A DNA stretch of 9,355 nucleotides from Phoenicibacter sp963592435 (GTDB lineage: Bacteria; Actinomycetota; Coriobacteriia; Coriobacteriales; Eggerthellaceae), in NCBI GenBank assembly GCA_963592435.1, contig CAVAWT010000046.1, forward strand, positions 1 to 9,355, in the 5' to 3' direction. Of the stretch, positions 1 through 6,365 are shown piece by piece. The position numbers and the translations under genes were made by a program. The notes beneath the pieces were generated by a model, which did no database searches, had not been told where the DNA came from, and was given only the letters and a program-made list of their open reading frames with translations. The number at the start of each line of letters is the position of its first letter. Position 1 is the first letter of the stretch.

Positions 1-1
1 T

Positions 2-61
2 GAGCTTAATTCTGGCAAAGAGAAGCCAGCACAAGCAAAAAGTCAGGGATTGAAACAATAA
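2..61 (+). CDS. 3' end of an unidentified plus-strand gene (partial)
   Basis: Reading from base 2, the plus strand is open for 19 codons and then stops at TAA (59-61). The visible tail is rich in Lys, Gln, Ala and Ser (it ends KSQGLKQ), a typical disordered C-terminus. A strong plus-strand terminator starts 26 bases later, which supports a gene ending here. The minus-strand operon converges on it from the right. A second frame, ending at 49-51, is also open over this short stretch, so the reading frame is a judgement based on residue content and the terminator. The function cannot be inferred. Confidence 0.4.
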   Translation, partial: ELNSGKEKPAQAKSQGLKQ

Positions 62-87
62 TTTGATAAAAAAATACAATCTTAATT

Positions 88-117
88 AAAAGAGAGCTAA
101 TAAAAGCTCTCTTTTTT
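88..117 (+). terminator. Rho-independent terminator, probably bidirectional
   Basis: An 11-bp perfect stem (AAAAGAGAGCT at 88-98 paired with AGCTCTCTTTT at 105-115) has a 6-base loop and continues into a T tract on the plus strand. It ends the plus-strand gene whose stop is at 59-61. The complementary strand also has T residues after the stem, so it may also stop the mobilization operon arriving from the right. Bases 120-222 hold no gene that I can support. Confidence 0.8.
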
Positions 118-222
118 ATATGTGTTAAAAAAAAATAAGGCATAGAATTTGGTTTAAGCGAATTAAAATTTAAATTCGAGTATTTATTTAGCTTATTATA
201 TAAACTATCTTTAAAATTGATT

Positions 223-567
223 TTATGGAGTATTTGCGTTAATTTCATCATTTTCGTTAATTTCATCTTCATTATTTTGATTGTCAGAGGGAATTATGAT
301 TTGATTATTACCATTTAAAACAATTGCTTCAATTTTGTCTAAATCAATAGGCTTGATTATTTGAAATTGTCGAATTGTCCCTCCTTCGCCCTCTGGATCA
401 TCTTCTTCGGTTGCGAAATAACTTCGTTCCCATATAATACCATCTTCTTTTATGTTGTCTGATTTTATAAATTCATTTTGGAGAAGATAACCATCTGAAA
501 AAGGTAATAAAACAGAATTAAATTCTTCGTAATTTCCGTTTTTATAATAAATTTGAAGTTGTGCCAT
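223..567 (-). CDS. Small acidic hypothetical protein downstream of the relaxase
   Basis: This is a 114-residue protein that I do not recognise. It has 24 Asp/Glu against 7 Lys/Arg. Its last 25 residues are an Asn/Asp/Glu-rich tail that is probably disordered, and no membrane segment or signal peptide is visible. An AAAAGGAG ribosome binding site lies 11 bases before the ATG, just past the relaxase stop codon, so it is the third gene of the mobC-relaxase operon. The position suggests an accessory mobilization or immunity function, but the sequence does not show one. A role as an acidic DNA mimic is possible but unproven. Confidence 0.7.
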   Translation of the reverse strand: MAQLQIYYKNGNYEEFNSVLLPFSDGYLLQNEFIKSDNIKEDGIIWERSYFATEEDDPEGEGGTIRQFQIIKPIDLDKIEAIVLNGNNQIIIPSDNQNNEDEINENDEINANTP

Positions 568-585
568 TTGAAGATTTACTCCTTT

Positions 586-2634
586 TTATCTTTTTTGAAT
601 TCTTCCGTCAACAATTCTATAACCATCTGCGTTTAACTCAGCGGCTTTTTTCATTGCGTCAGCTTTTAATTGATCTGGGGGTTTAATTTTCAATTCATTA
701 TTTTTACCATCTTGATTTTTGATTTGTGAGTTATTAGCAACAGAAAGTTTTGAAAATTCGTTTGTTTCAACTGCCGAATTTTGTGTTTTGGGTTCTTCTT
801 TAATTTCTGTCGAATAATTTTCTTCATTAAATTCATCAGAATGCTCTTTTGCATAAGCTATAAAGTTCATTGTTTCTTGGTTTGGAGTTTTTTGTTCCTT
901 TTTAGGTTCTTTTGAAGTGTTTATTTTTTTGTTAATTTCTTCAAAAGTTAGGCGCATCCGTTCAGAACTTTGTAGTGATTGACGCTTTTGTTGTTCATTT
1001 TGAAGATTAATTATCTCAGCATTTATTGCTTCTTCTTCTTGATTTTTTATGTATTGTTTAGAAGAATTACATGGTAAATAGTGAACTGTTGCAGTTTTAT
1101 TTTTATTTTCTGTCGTTCTTGAACTTCTGGGAATACGGTGTTTTGGTTCAAGATTATTTTTGATTATGTTAAATGCTTTCTCGCGTTCTTGTTGAACTTC
1201 TTTGATTGTTTCGATTTGATTGTTGATTTTTTCAATGCCATCTTTTAAAGATTTTAGAACTTCTCTATGTTCAGATAGCTCATTGCTATTGTGTTTGTAA
1301 TTATGATCCTTTAGCCATTGCAATTCTTCTTCATCATTAAATGCAAGATAATTATTGACATGAGTGTTAACAATGCTTGCTTCATCGTAGAGTTCTTCCC
1401 ATTTCGCTTTCTTGGCTTTTAAGTTTTCTATTTTATAATGATCTCGAGCATAAAGGTTGGTTAAGTCTTGTTTAGATTTAATGTTTTGTTGTTTAATGAT
1501 TTTGACGGCTTCAGTCATGGCGCTAATGTTTGCAAGACTATTATTAATGGTAGCGTATGTTAATCTGCCATGATAAGATTTGATTTCTGGATATTTTATT
1601 GTTCTTGGCAATTTGTGATTATGCTTAACAAGAGTTCCAGTTTGTTTACGATGAGGTTTTGGATAAACCAAAGGAAGCCAGCCAAAATAAATTAATGTTT
1701 CGTTTTTGATTAAATTCTTTTGTTTGTTGATTGATTGCAAGCTTAAAGTGTTTGTTCCGTTATAATCAAAACTTTCAATAATTTTTTCTCTACGGTATTT
1801 ATTTGGATGATTGATGTCGTCAGATAAATTTTTGTCCTTGCAAGCAAAGTGAAATTCTTTCCCTGTTTTTTTGTTGAAAACTGGCTCTTTAAAGTGGTAT
1901 GTATAACCTAATTGTTTAGTTTTTTTATTGAATGTTTGACGAACTTCGACACCATCATTATTCATTTTGCGAACAAAATCATCCCAACTAGTTGCGTATG
2001 TTTTGTTAATATCAATTAAATCTCTAAGTTGCTGTTTCCATGTTTTAAATCCTCTCTTTTCAATTCTTTTTTCACAAGCTGTTTTTGGATTATATTTAAT
2101 TTCATTTTTTTGTTCTTTTGAGTTGTTGATGTTCGATAAAAAAAGATCGCGTTCACTTTTAGGTGCAGGAGTTTTCATGCCAAGTTTTTTAGCAATTCGA
2201 TGTGTTTCAAGGCGAATGTCATCGTATTTTTTACGATCAATATGAATTTTATAGCCATCTAATTGAACTGAATTAACGCAAATATGAGCGTGTAAGATTC
2301 CATCATTGTTGTCGTCATGATAGTAAATTGCATATTTTGAATTTGAAAAATTTTCATTGACCCAAGACTTTGCTAGTTCTCTAACTTGTTCAAGATTAGC
2401 ATTATCTGTTGGATCTGGAGATATAACAAAGTGATAACATTTTCTTCCAAAATCTTTTCTAAAGTTTTTTCTATCTAAATCAAATTCATGTGCCCAATTT
2501 TTTGGATCGTTTATTCTTGAAGAGAAATCAAATGCAAGAGTGCGATTCTTGCCTTCTCTATCTTTTTCAAGATAGCGTTGTAGGTTAGAACAACCTCCTA
2601 TATTGTGAATGTATGTTTTTAAAATCGCTGACAT
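586..2634 (-). CDS. MobP-type relaxase (mobilization nuclease)
   Basis: The protein is a 682-residue relaxase that should nick one strand at the transfer origin, stay covalently joined to the 5' end and pilot it to the recipient. Residues 1-150 match the relaxase/mobilization nuclease domain. Tyr21 (in LQRYLEKD) is the likely catalytic tyrosine. YHFVISPDP follows at 67-75, then the metal-binding histidine motif His106 plus HAHICVN at 115-121. The remaining 500 residues are Lys/Glu/Gln-rich with predicted coiled-coil stretches (about 400-500) and a disordered tail. The start lies only 4 bases after the mobC stop and has no good ribosome binding site of its own, so translation is probably coupled to mobC. 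The length is typical for plasmid MobP relaxases. No type IV secretion or coupling protein gene is present, so transfer would depend on a helper element. Confidence 0.9.
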   Translation of the reverse strand: MSAILKTYIHNIGGCSNLQRYLEKDREGKNRTLAFDFSSRINDPKNWAHEFDLDRKNFRKDFGRKCYHFVISPDPTDNANLEQVRELAKSWVNENFSNSKYAIYYHDDNNDGILHAHICVNSVQLDGYKIHIDRKKYDDIRLETHRIAKKLGMKTPAPKSERDLFLSNINNSKEQKNEIKYNPKTACEKRIEKRGFKTWKQQLRDLIDINKTYATSWDDFVRKMNNDGVEVRQTFNKKTKQLGYTYHFKEPVFNKKTGKEFHFACKDKNLSDDINHPNKYRREKIIESFDYNGTNTLSLQSINKQKNLIKNETLIYFGWLPLVYPKPHRKQTGTLVKHNHKLPRTIKYPEIKSYHGRLTYATINNSLANISAMTEAVKIIKQQNIKSKQDLTNLYARDHYKIENLKAKKAKWEELYDEASIVNTHVNNYLAFNDEEELQWLKDHNYKHNSNELSEHREVLKSLKDGIEKINNQIETIKEVQQEREKAFNIIKNNLEPKHRIPRSSRTTENKNKTATVHYLPCNSSKQYIKNQEEEAINAEIINLQNEQQKRQSLQSSERMRLTFEEINKKINTSKEPKKEQKTPNQETMNFIAYAKEHSDEFNEENYSTEIKEEPKTQNSAVETNEFSKLSVANNSQIKNQDGKNNELKIKPPDQLKADAMKKAAELNADGYRIVDGRIQKR

Positions 2635-2638
2635 TGGG

Positions 2639-3055
2639 TTACTTTAATTGATACATTCTGTTTAAATTTGTATCTATTTTTTTCAATAAGTTTGTTCTTA
2701 ACTTGTTTTCATTTTTAGTAATTAAGAGTGCGTTGTTGAGTTTTTCTTTGCTAAATTCTGGATTTATTTCTGCAACATTCATTGCAACATGGAGGTCTTT
2801 AATCGCTTGATTATAATTGTTTCCAAGTTTATTTAAATCGGTTTGAAGTGACCTTAGAACATCTGCGTTCATAATAATTGCGGTGTTATCAGTATAGATT
2901 GTTTTAGCTAAAATGTATTCTGATACAAGCAATTCAGTTTCTTTTGCTTTTTTTAAAAGCATTTCTTTTTCAGTTGGGGACAATCGTAAATTAAAAAATA
3001 AATTCTTAACTTGGTTAGTTTTGGATTTGTAATTGTTCCATTTTTGTTTACTCAT
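2639..3055 (-). CDS. mobC: MobC-like relaxosome accessory protein
   Basis: This 138-residue protein has the MobC layout. Residues 20-52 form an N-terminal ribbon-helix-helix-like segment (FFNLRLSPTEKEMLLKKAKE), followed by the family signature LNKLGNNYNQAIKDLH at 74-89 and a helical C-terminus. Proteins of this family bind the transfer origin, help open the nic region and assist the relaxase. A strong AAAGGAGTG ribosome binding site precedes the ATG, and the relaxase follows directly. The gene is transcribed away from the inverted-repeat block at 3140-3384, which is the expected place for its binding site. Confidence 0.85.
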   Translation of the reverse strand: MSKQKWNNYKSKTNQVKNLFFNLRLSPTEKEMLLKKAKETELLVSEYILAKTIYTDNTAIIMNADVLRSLQTDLNKLGNNYNQAIKDLHVAMNVAEINPEFSKEKLNNALLITKNENKLRTNLLKKIDTNLNRMYQLK

Positions 3056-3061
3056 CTTGTA

Positions 3062-3076
3062 TCACTCCTTTAATCA
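3062..3076 (-). promoter_or_regulatory. Ribosome binding site of mobC, shared 15-mer
   Basis: On the coding strand this reads TGATTAAAGGAGTGA, ending 6 bases before the mobC ATG. The same 15 bases occur at the same type of position before the 135-aa gene at 8181. The two main operons of the element therefore begin with the same translation initiation box. Confidence 0.75.
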
Positions 3077-3108
3077 AACAATAAATAAAGTGGAAGTATT
3101 TATTGTTT
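3076..3108. repeat. 12-bp inverted repeat in the mobC leader
   Basis: AAACAATAAATA at 3076-3087 is the exact reverse complement of 3097-3108, with a 9-base loop. It abuts the mobC ribosome binding site, so it could be an operator for MobC autoregulation or an RNA hairpin that controls translation. A smaller 5-bp repeat (GCCAT/ATGGC, 3114-3125) follows immediately. Confidence 0.7.
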
Positions 3109-3139
3109 TTAATGCCATTTATGGCTTCTTTTACCTGTC

Positions 3140-3154
3140 TTAGCCAGCGGCTAA
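3140..3154. repeat. GC-rich 6-bp hairpin, 3-base loop
   Basis: TTAGCC (3140-3145) pairs with GGCTAA (3149-3154) around AGC. This is the only GC-rich short hairpin in an AT-rich block. It lies beside the outer repeat CGAGCGAC and is a reasonable place to look for the relaxase recognition hairpin. Confidence 0.7.
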
Positions 3155-3164
3155 CGAGCGACCG

Positions 3165-3216
3165 ACAAGTTTGAAAAGTGAAAATATAATGAAATTTATA
3201 TTTTTTTCAAACTTGT
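3165..3216. repeat. Long hairpin 1 of the oriT block
   Basis: The outer stem is 13 bp (ACAAGTTTGAAAA at 3165-3177 with 3204-3216). The inner stem is 7 bp (AAATATA at 3182-3188 with 3197-3203) after a 4-base one-sided bulge. Confidence 0.8.
3183..3210 (-). promoter_or_regulatory. Probable promoter of mobC-relaxase operon
   Basis: On the minus strand a TTGAAA -35 box (3205-3210) and a TATATT -10 box (3183-3188) are separated by 16 bases, each matching the sigma-70 consensus at 5 of 6 positions. The start site would be near 3176, giving a leader of about 120 bases before mobC. The boxes lie in opposite arms of hairpin 1, so protein binding to, or cruciform formation by, that hairpin would block transcription. 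Confidence 0.5.
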
Positions 3217-3258
3217 ATTTCATAAAATCGAAACGAACAGTGAACGATTTTATGAAAT
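3217..3258. repeat. Long hairpin 2 of the oriT block
   Basis: A perfect 14-bp inverted repeat (ATTTCATAAAATCG at 3217-3230 with 3245-3258) has a 14-base loop (AAACGAACAGTGAA). It begins at the base directly after hairpin 1. Confidence 0.85.
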
Positions 3259-3261
3259 TGG

Positions 3262-3305
3262 CTTTAACTGATTATCATTATTTAAAATAATGATTGAAGT
3301 TAAAG
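3262..3305. repeat. Long hairpin 3 of the oriT block
   Basis: The 8-bp outer stem is CTTTAACT (3262-3269) with AGTTAAAG (3298-3305). The 9-bp inner stem is ATCATTATT (3274-3282) with AATAATGAT (3286-3294), closed by a 3-base loop. A small internal loop separates the two. Confidence 0.8.
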
Positions 3306-3314
3306 TCATTCGGT

Positions 3315-3376
3315 GCATTATGTAGAACATTTTAACATAGAATGAAATGAAAAGTTAAAATGTGTATACATAATGC
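3315..3376. repeat. Long hairpin 4 of the oriT block
   Basis: The 10-bp outer stem is GCATTATGTA (3315-3324) with TACATAATGC (3367-3376). The 10-bp inner stem is ACATTTTAAC (3327-3336) with GTTAAAATGT (3354-3363), with a 17-base apical loop. Confidence 0.8.
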
Positions 3377-3452
3377 GTCGCTCGCGTCTGTTTTTTAGGG
3401 GGTAAAAAAGTATTGGCAGGTAGAGGGTTGGATTTTTATTTTGGAGCATAAA

Positions 3453-3485
3453 AAAAGCAATGAATTTTTTTGGTTCACTGCTTTT
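3453..3485 (-). terminator. Rho-independent terminator of the maintenance operon
   Basis: On the minus strand AAAAGCAGTGAA (3474-3485) pairs with TTCATTGCTTTT (3453-3464), with one mismatch, around a short loop. It runs into a T tract at 3451-3456. It lies about 35 bases after the stop of the ribbon-helix-helix gene and closes the long minus-strand operon. Bases 3385-3450 hold no recognisable feature. Confidence 0.8.
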
Positions 3486-3520
3486 AAAAAAATAAATTAA
3501 GCTAAATAAGAAATTGAAAT

Positions 3521-3856
3521 TTATTTTTTGTAATTTTCTTGAAGCCAATCTTCAAATAAAGTTCTACCAAGTTTTGAAATTGAAAACGATCTATTTCCTT
3601 CTAATCTTTCTAAATAAATCATTTCTTGGAGCTTATTAAAGGTTTCTTCAGAAACTATAATAGAAATTGTTTGTTGTTTTTTTTCATTTTCTTTTTTCAT
3701 GTTTTTTCTTTCTTTAAAATTTTGATCATCATATTTATTATATGTGATATTTTTTTTCTTTAAAGAAAGATCCTTGTCAACATTTTTTGTTTGTGGTTTT
3801 TTGTCGCCAAGAATGTTAGATACTAACTCATTGGTTGATGTTTTTGTTTTGCTCAT
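3521..3856 (-). CDS. Ribbon-helix-helix DNA-binding protein, last gene of the maintenance operon
   Basis: The protein has 111 residues. Residues 1-62 are Lys/Asn/Thr-rich and look disordered. Residues 63-105 (TISIIVSEETFNKLQEM to GRTLFEDWLQ) form a ribbon-helix-helix: a beta strand, a helix, a turn with Ser-Ile-Ser, then a second helix. A basic flexible arm in front of such a domain is the layout of small centromere-binding proteins such as ParG, so this could be the DNA-binding partner of the ParA encoded upstream, despite the distance. A copy-control or operon repressor role fits equally well. An AAAGGGG ribosome binding site supports the start. An internal Met53 could give a short form containing only the domain. 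The terminator follows. Confidence 0.75.
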   Translation of the reverse strand: MSKTKTSTNELVSNILGDKKPQTKNVDKDLSLKKKNITYNKYDDQNFKERKNMKKENEKKQQTISIIVSEETFNKLQEMIYLERLEGNRSFSISKLGRTLFEDWLQENYKK

Positions 3857-3890
3857 TTTAAACCCCTTTAATTAAAATAGAGTTTTATAT

Positions 3891-4175
3891 CTATTCATCA
3901 TCAGAATAATTATCTGAGTTTTCCATAAGAGAACAAGTAAGCTCAGTTCGTTGAATTTCAATCCATGTGTCGAGTTCTTCTGTGAACTTTTCACAAATTT
4001 CAAGTGCAATTCTAGAAAAAGTTTCTGAGTCATCAAAGTCACTTTGAATTTCATCAATGATGTTATCACAAGCAGTTTTGATGTCCTCAATACAGTAATT
4101 GTATCCGCGCATAATGATTTCGTCTTCGCCTTTTAACTCTTTCCAGTTGTAAGTTTCTTCGTCAATGTAAGTCAT
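3891..4175 (-). CDS. Very acidic small protein, function unknown
   Basis: This 94-residue protein has 28 Asp/Glu and only 7 Lys/Arg, ends in an Asp/Glu cluster and is probably mostly helical. I do not recognise the family. Two ATGs lie close together. I chose the one at 4175 because the AGGAGGAG ribosome binding site is 7 bases before it, whereas the ATG at 4181 is only 2-3 bases from the site. It lies between the 69-aa gene and the ribbon-helix-helix gene in the same operon. High negative charge on a mobile element is seen in DNA-mimic anti-restriction proteins, but charge alone does not establish that. Confidence 0.7.
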   Translation of the reverse strand: MTYIDEETYNWKELKGEDEIIMRGYNYCIEDIKTACDNIIDEIQSDFDDSETFSRIALEICEKFTEELDTWIEIQRTELTCSLMENSDNYSDDE

Positions 4176-4193
4176 TTTCATTCTCCTCCTTGT

Positions 4194-4403
4194 CTACTTA
4201 TTTTTTTCATTTGAAAATTCTTCATCTTTATATAAAACATCTGCTTCTATTAATTCACAAGATAATTCTTGAACAAGACAACGAAGTCTATATGAATCAT
4301 AAAAATTATGTTTATCAAGATGATCAAGGATCTTTTTATATGAGCTTTCAAATGCTTCAAGTCTTTCATTTTTGTGCATTTGTTCAAAATCTTTTTCTAT
4401 CAT
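4194..4403 (-). CDS. Small hypothetical protein overlapping the exonuclease gene
   Basis: This 69-residue mainly helical protein has no recognised family, membrane segment or motif. Its ATG overlaps the stop codon of the exonuclease gene (TAATG), and a GGAGG ribosome binding site lies just upstream, so it is translated in the same operon and probably coupled. Close coupling suggests it acts with the exonuclease or the acidic protein that follows, but nothing in the sequence confirms a role. Confidence 0.7.
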   Translation of the reverse strand: MIEKDFEQMHKNERLEAFESSYKKILDHLDKHNFYDSYRLRCLVQELSCELIEADVLYKDEEFSNEKNK

Positions 4404-5002
4404 TAGTTATCCTCCTTTCTTTTTTTTGATGTTTTTTTAATTTCTTCTTTCCAATATTCAATAACCTTTTCATCTTTTATAAGATTTTTATAACAATGGA
4501 GTGTTACTTTTGCATCTTCTAATGAGCTATGAAACTTAGTGCGTTCATATTTGTAATGATCCGCACATAAAGAAAGTTTGCAGTTTCTGCGAGTTAATTT
4601 CCGTCTGTTTAATTCTCCATAAACAGCAGAAAAGGCTTCCATGACATCAAAGAAGTCACAATGCAAAGAAGCACCGCTTTGCTTTAATAGTCGAACGTCG
4701 TAAAGGACGTTATAACCTACAATGAGGTTATCTTTGGTAAAGAAAGGTTCTAGTTCCTTTTCATATTCAACCAATGTTTGTTTGTTTGCCACATCCTCTG
4801 GAGTAATGCCATGTAATTTTTGAGCTCTACTCCAAGTTAGTCGATGAACAGGCTTAATTAAATTGTTAAACATAACATCATTGTTAAAATTAATTATAGA
4901 TAGTGATAAAACTTCATCATCATTCTGTAAACCAGTTGTTTCTGTGTCAAGAAAATATATTTTCTTTTTATCCCATTTGATTGCATCAAAAATGTTTTTC
5001 AT
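4403..5002 (-). CDS. DEDDh-type 3'-5' exonuclease (DNA polymerase III epsilon-like)
   Basis: This 199-residue protein is a stand-alone exonuclease domain. The metal-binding residues are visible: Asp19 and Glu21 in FLDTETTGL, Asp102 in GYNVLYDVRLL, and His158 and Asp163 in FHSSLEDA, which makes it the DEDDh subclass. Also typical is the KLHGITPEDV segment at 62-71. Family members remove nucleotides from 3' ends of DNA or RNA in proofreading, repair or RNA turnover. The polymerase-binding tail of a housekeeping epsilon subunit is not evident. The start overlaps the membrane-protein stop (ATGA), with AAGGAAG before it. It is the second nuclease in this operon and unrelated to the secreted one. 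Confidence 0.9.
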   Translation of the reverse strand: MKNIFDAIKWDKKKIYFLDTETTGLQNDDEVLSLSIINFNNDVMFNNLIKPVHRLTWSRAQKLHGITPEDVANKQTLVEYEKELEPFFTKDNLIVGYNVLYDVRLLKQSGASLHCDFFDVMEAFSAVYGELNRRKLTRRNCKLSLCADHYKYERTKFHSSLEDAKVTLHCYKNLIKDEKVIEYWKEEIKKTSKKRKEDN

Positions 5003-5526
5003 CTTAATTCTTCCTTTTTATGTTCAATATAAGCAGAATCTTTTGAATAAATTACTAATTCATTAAAAAAATTTTTTTCAAGTTCATGGATTGCGTAATC
5101 TTTGTAATATTCTCTAGTAATGTGATTATCATATATAACTATTAAGAGCAAAGTAATTGCCATTAATAAAAATCCTATAAAGGTAAAATCCCAAAATTGA
5201 AAAAAAATAGAAACTTCTCTTAAATCAATTTCAGATAATTTAGATAAATAAAAAAATGGATATAAAGCTAAACTTCCAGCAAAAATTAAAGCTAAAACTG
5301 TAATAAGAAAGTTATCAACAAAAATAAATCCTTGAATTTTTTTCTCTTTTAATTTAAGTCTGGCAGTTTCTTTATTTAAGGAATATTCACAGAATGTCCT
5401 ATCTTTTTTAAATTGATCTTCAAGATGCGAAAGCGATGTATAGACAGCTTGAAGATCCTGTTTATATTTTCTGTCTTTTCGATTTTTCAAAAAGGATGTT
5501 GCGTGTTTTTGTGTATTATTAGGCAT
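4999..5526 (-). CDS. Two-TM membrane protein between two nuclease genes
   Basis: The protein has 175 residues. Residues 1-65 are basic and probably helical or coiled-coil. Two hydrophobic segments at about 66-93 and 112-132 are separated by a short loop, and residues 133-175 form a charged tail. By the positive-inside rule both ends should be cytoplasmic. I recognise no family. It overlaps the exonuclease start by four bases (ATGA), and the secreted nuclease gene stops two bases before its ATG. It is therefore locked between two nuclease genes and may anchor or control one of them, but that is inference from position. Confidence 0.75.
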   Translation of the reverse strand: MPNNTQKHATSFLKNRKDRKYKQDLQAVYTSLSHLEDQFKKDRTFCEYSLNKETARLKLKEKKIQGFIFVDNFLITVLALIFAGSLALYPFFYLSKLSEIDLREVSIFFQFWDFTFIGFLLMAITLLLIVIYDNHITREYYKDYAIHELEKNFFNELVIYSKDSAYIEHKKEELR

Positions 5527-5528
5527 CG

Positions 5529-6347
5529 TTAGTTTTCCTTGAATTGTCCTGTTTTGTAGTCGATTGTGAAACCATAGGTTGCGTTTAAGACTTCGACGTG
5601 TTCGTTTAGAGTGCAGTCAGGAGTTTTGATGTCGACGAAAACGGAGCGTGGGATAAGCTCGCCCTTAACATATACTGGAGTTGCTTTATAGTAGACCACT
5701 TGGTCGGTGTGAGTGTCGAGGTAGTTGCGTGCTTTTTCCTCGGTGTAAGCCATACCACCGTTGCCATCGTTTTTGCCGACGTTTTGAGTGCGCGTGCCTG
5801 TGATAAGGTTAGACTCGGTTTCGACTCCGCCGAGAGACTTGGCTATGAGGTGTGAGCGATTGTATAAGTAACCGTTATAGGTTTTGCCGTTGAGTAAGTC
5901 GATTGTTACTTTAGAATTGTTAGACTTGCCGTTATAGCTCCAACCTGCTGGGTCTGGCATGTCAGCACGCTCACGCTCTGTGCCTTCTTCTCGCATTTTG
6001 TAAGTGATAACACCTGCGACGGTTTGTGTGCGACCTAGGGTGTCAAGACCTTCGTAGTGGATAGCACCGTTTGTTAGTTCTTCTGATGTAAAGTTCTTGT
6101 AGGTGAGGTCTTGAGTGAGGTCGCTTTCGATGTCGGCGTTGCCTTGGATGATAACGTAGTCTGAGTATTGCTTGATTACGTCATCGGTTACTGGCGTTGG
6201 GTCGTAACGCGTGGCAGACGTGGATGTAACAGGTCGCTCGTTGGAAGTGTCCTCGAGGGTAAGAGGTGTGTGAGAGCAACCTGCAAGAGTGAGAGCGAGG
6301 AAAAGAGCGAGGAAGGTGCGGATATGAGTGAAGGATTTTTTAGTCAT
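5529..6347 (-). CDS. Secreted lipoprotein DNA/RNA non-specific endonuclease
   Basis: The protein has 272 residues. The N-terminus is a lipoprotein signal peptide: basic MTKKSFTHIR, a hydrophobic core, then lipobox LAGC with Cys24 as the lipid-modified residue. After a Ser/Thr/Pro-rich linker, residues of roughly 80-265 match the beta-beta-alpha-metal non-specific nuclease family that includes streptococcal DNases and EndA. The active-site motif is NRSHLIAKSLGG (163-174) with His166 as general base, and Asn residues at 180-193 supply the metal-binding region. It should act at the outer face of the membrane on extracellular DNA, for nutrient use, uptake or degradation. An AAAGGAG site precedes the start. 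By eye its GC is close to 50-55 percent in many stretches, against 25-35 percent in its neighbours, so it looks recently acquired. Confidence 0.9.
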   Translation of the reverse strand: MTKKSFTHIRTFLALFLALTLAGCSHTPLTLEDTSNERPVTSTSATRYDPTPVTDDVIKQYSDYVIIQGNADIESDLTQDLTYKNFTSEELTNGAIHYEGLDTLGRTQTVAGVITYKMREEGTERERADMPDPAGWSYNGKSNNSKVTIDLLNGKTYNGYLYNRSHLIAKSLGGVETESNLITGTRTQNVGKNDGNGGMAYTEEKARNYLDTHTDQVVYYKATPVYVKGELIPRSVFVDIKTPDCTLNEHVEVLNATYGFTIDYKTGQFKEN

Positions 6348-6365
6348 TGGGAGTCTCCTTTTCTA

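Larger units (their letters stand above)
3140..3384. other. Candidate transfer origin (oriT): block of abutting hairpins
   Basis: This non-coding block lies directly upstream of mobC and the relaxase gene, where transfer origins usually sit. It consists almost wholly of inverted repeats: a GC-rich 6-bp hairpin (3140-3154), then four long hairpins (3165-3216, 3217-3258, 3262-3305, 3315-3376) with almost no spacer. The four are enclosed by an 8-bp outer pair, CGAGCGAC (3155-3162) with GTCGCTCG (3377-3384). Folded as single strand, it would form a multi-branched structure closed by the outer pair. I recognise no known nic consensus, so the nick position is not assigned. It could instead be, or also include, a replication origin or a structured RNA. 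Confidence 0.6.

Noticed and set aside
6..272. Open minus-strand frame of 88 codons at the left end
   Set aside because: It has no ribosome binding site, crosses the terminator at 88-117 and overlaps the start of the better-supported 114-aa gene region. The residue content (Lys/Asn/Ile-rich) reflects AT-rich non-coding DNA.
1967..2245. Plus-strand frame of 92 codons
   Set aside because: It lies wholly inside the relaxase catalytic region on the opposite strand, with no ribosome binding site. It is a shadow frame.
3140..3384. Retron, integron attC or tRNA-like element as explanation for the hairpins
   Set aside because: There is no reverse transcriptase or integrase gene, no attC core site pattern and no tRNA arm signatures. 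Proximity to mobC favours oriT.
3318..3548. Minus-strand frame of 76 codons across the hairpin block
   Set aside because: It runs through hairpin 4 and the terminator at 3453-3485, and has no start signal.
586..5002. Conjugative rather than mobilizable element
   Set aside because: No VirB4-like ATPase, coupling protein or lytic transglycosylase is seen. Only mobC and a relaxase are present in this window, although such genes could lie outside it.
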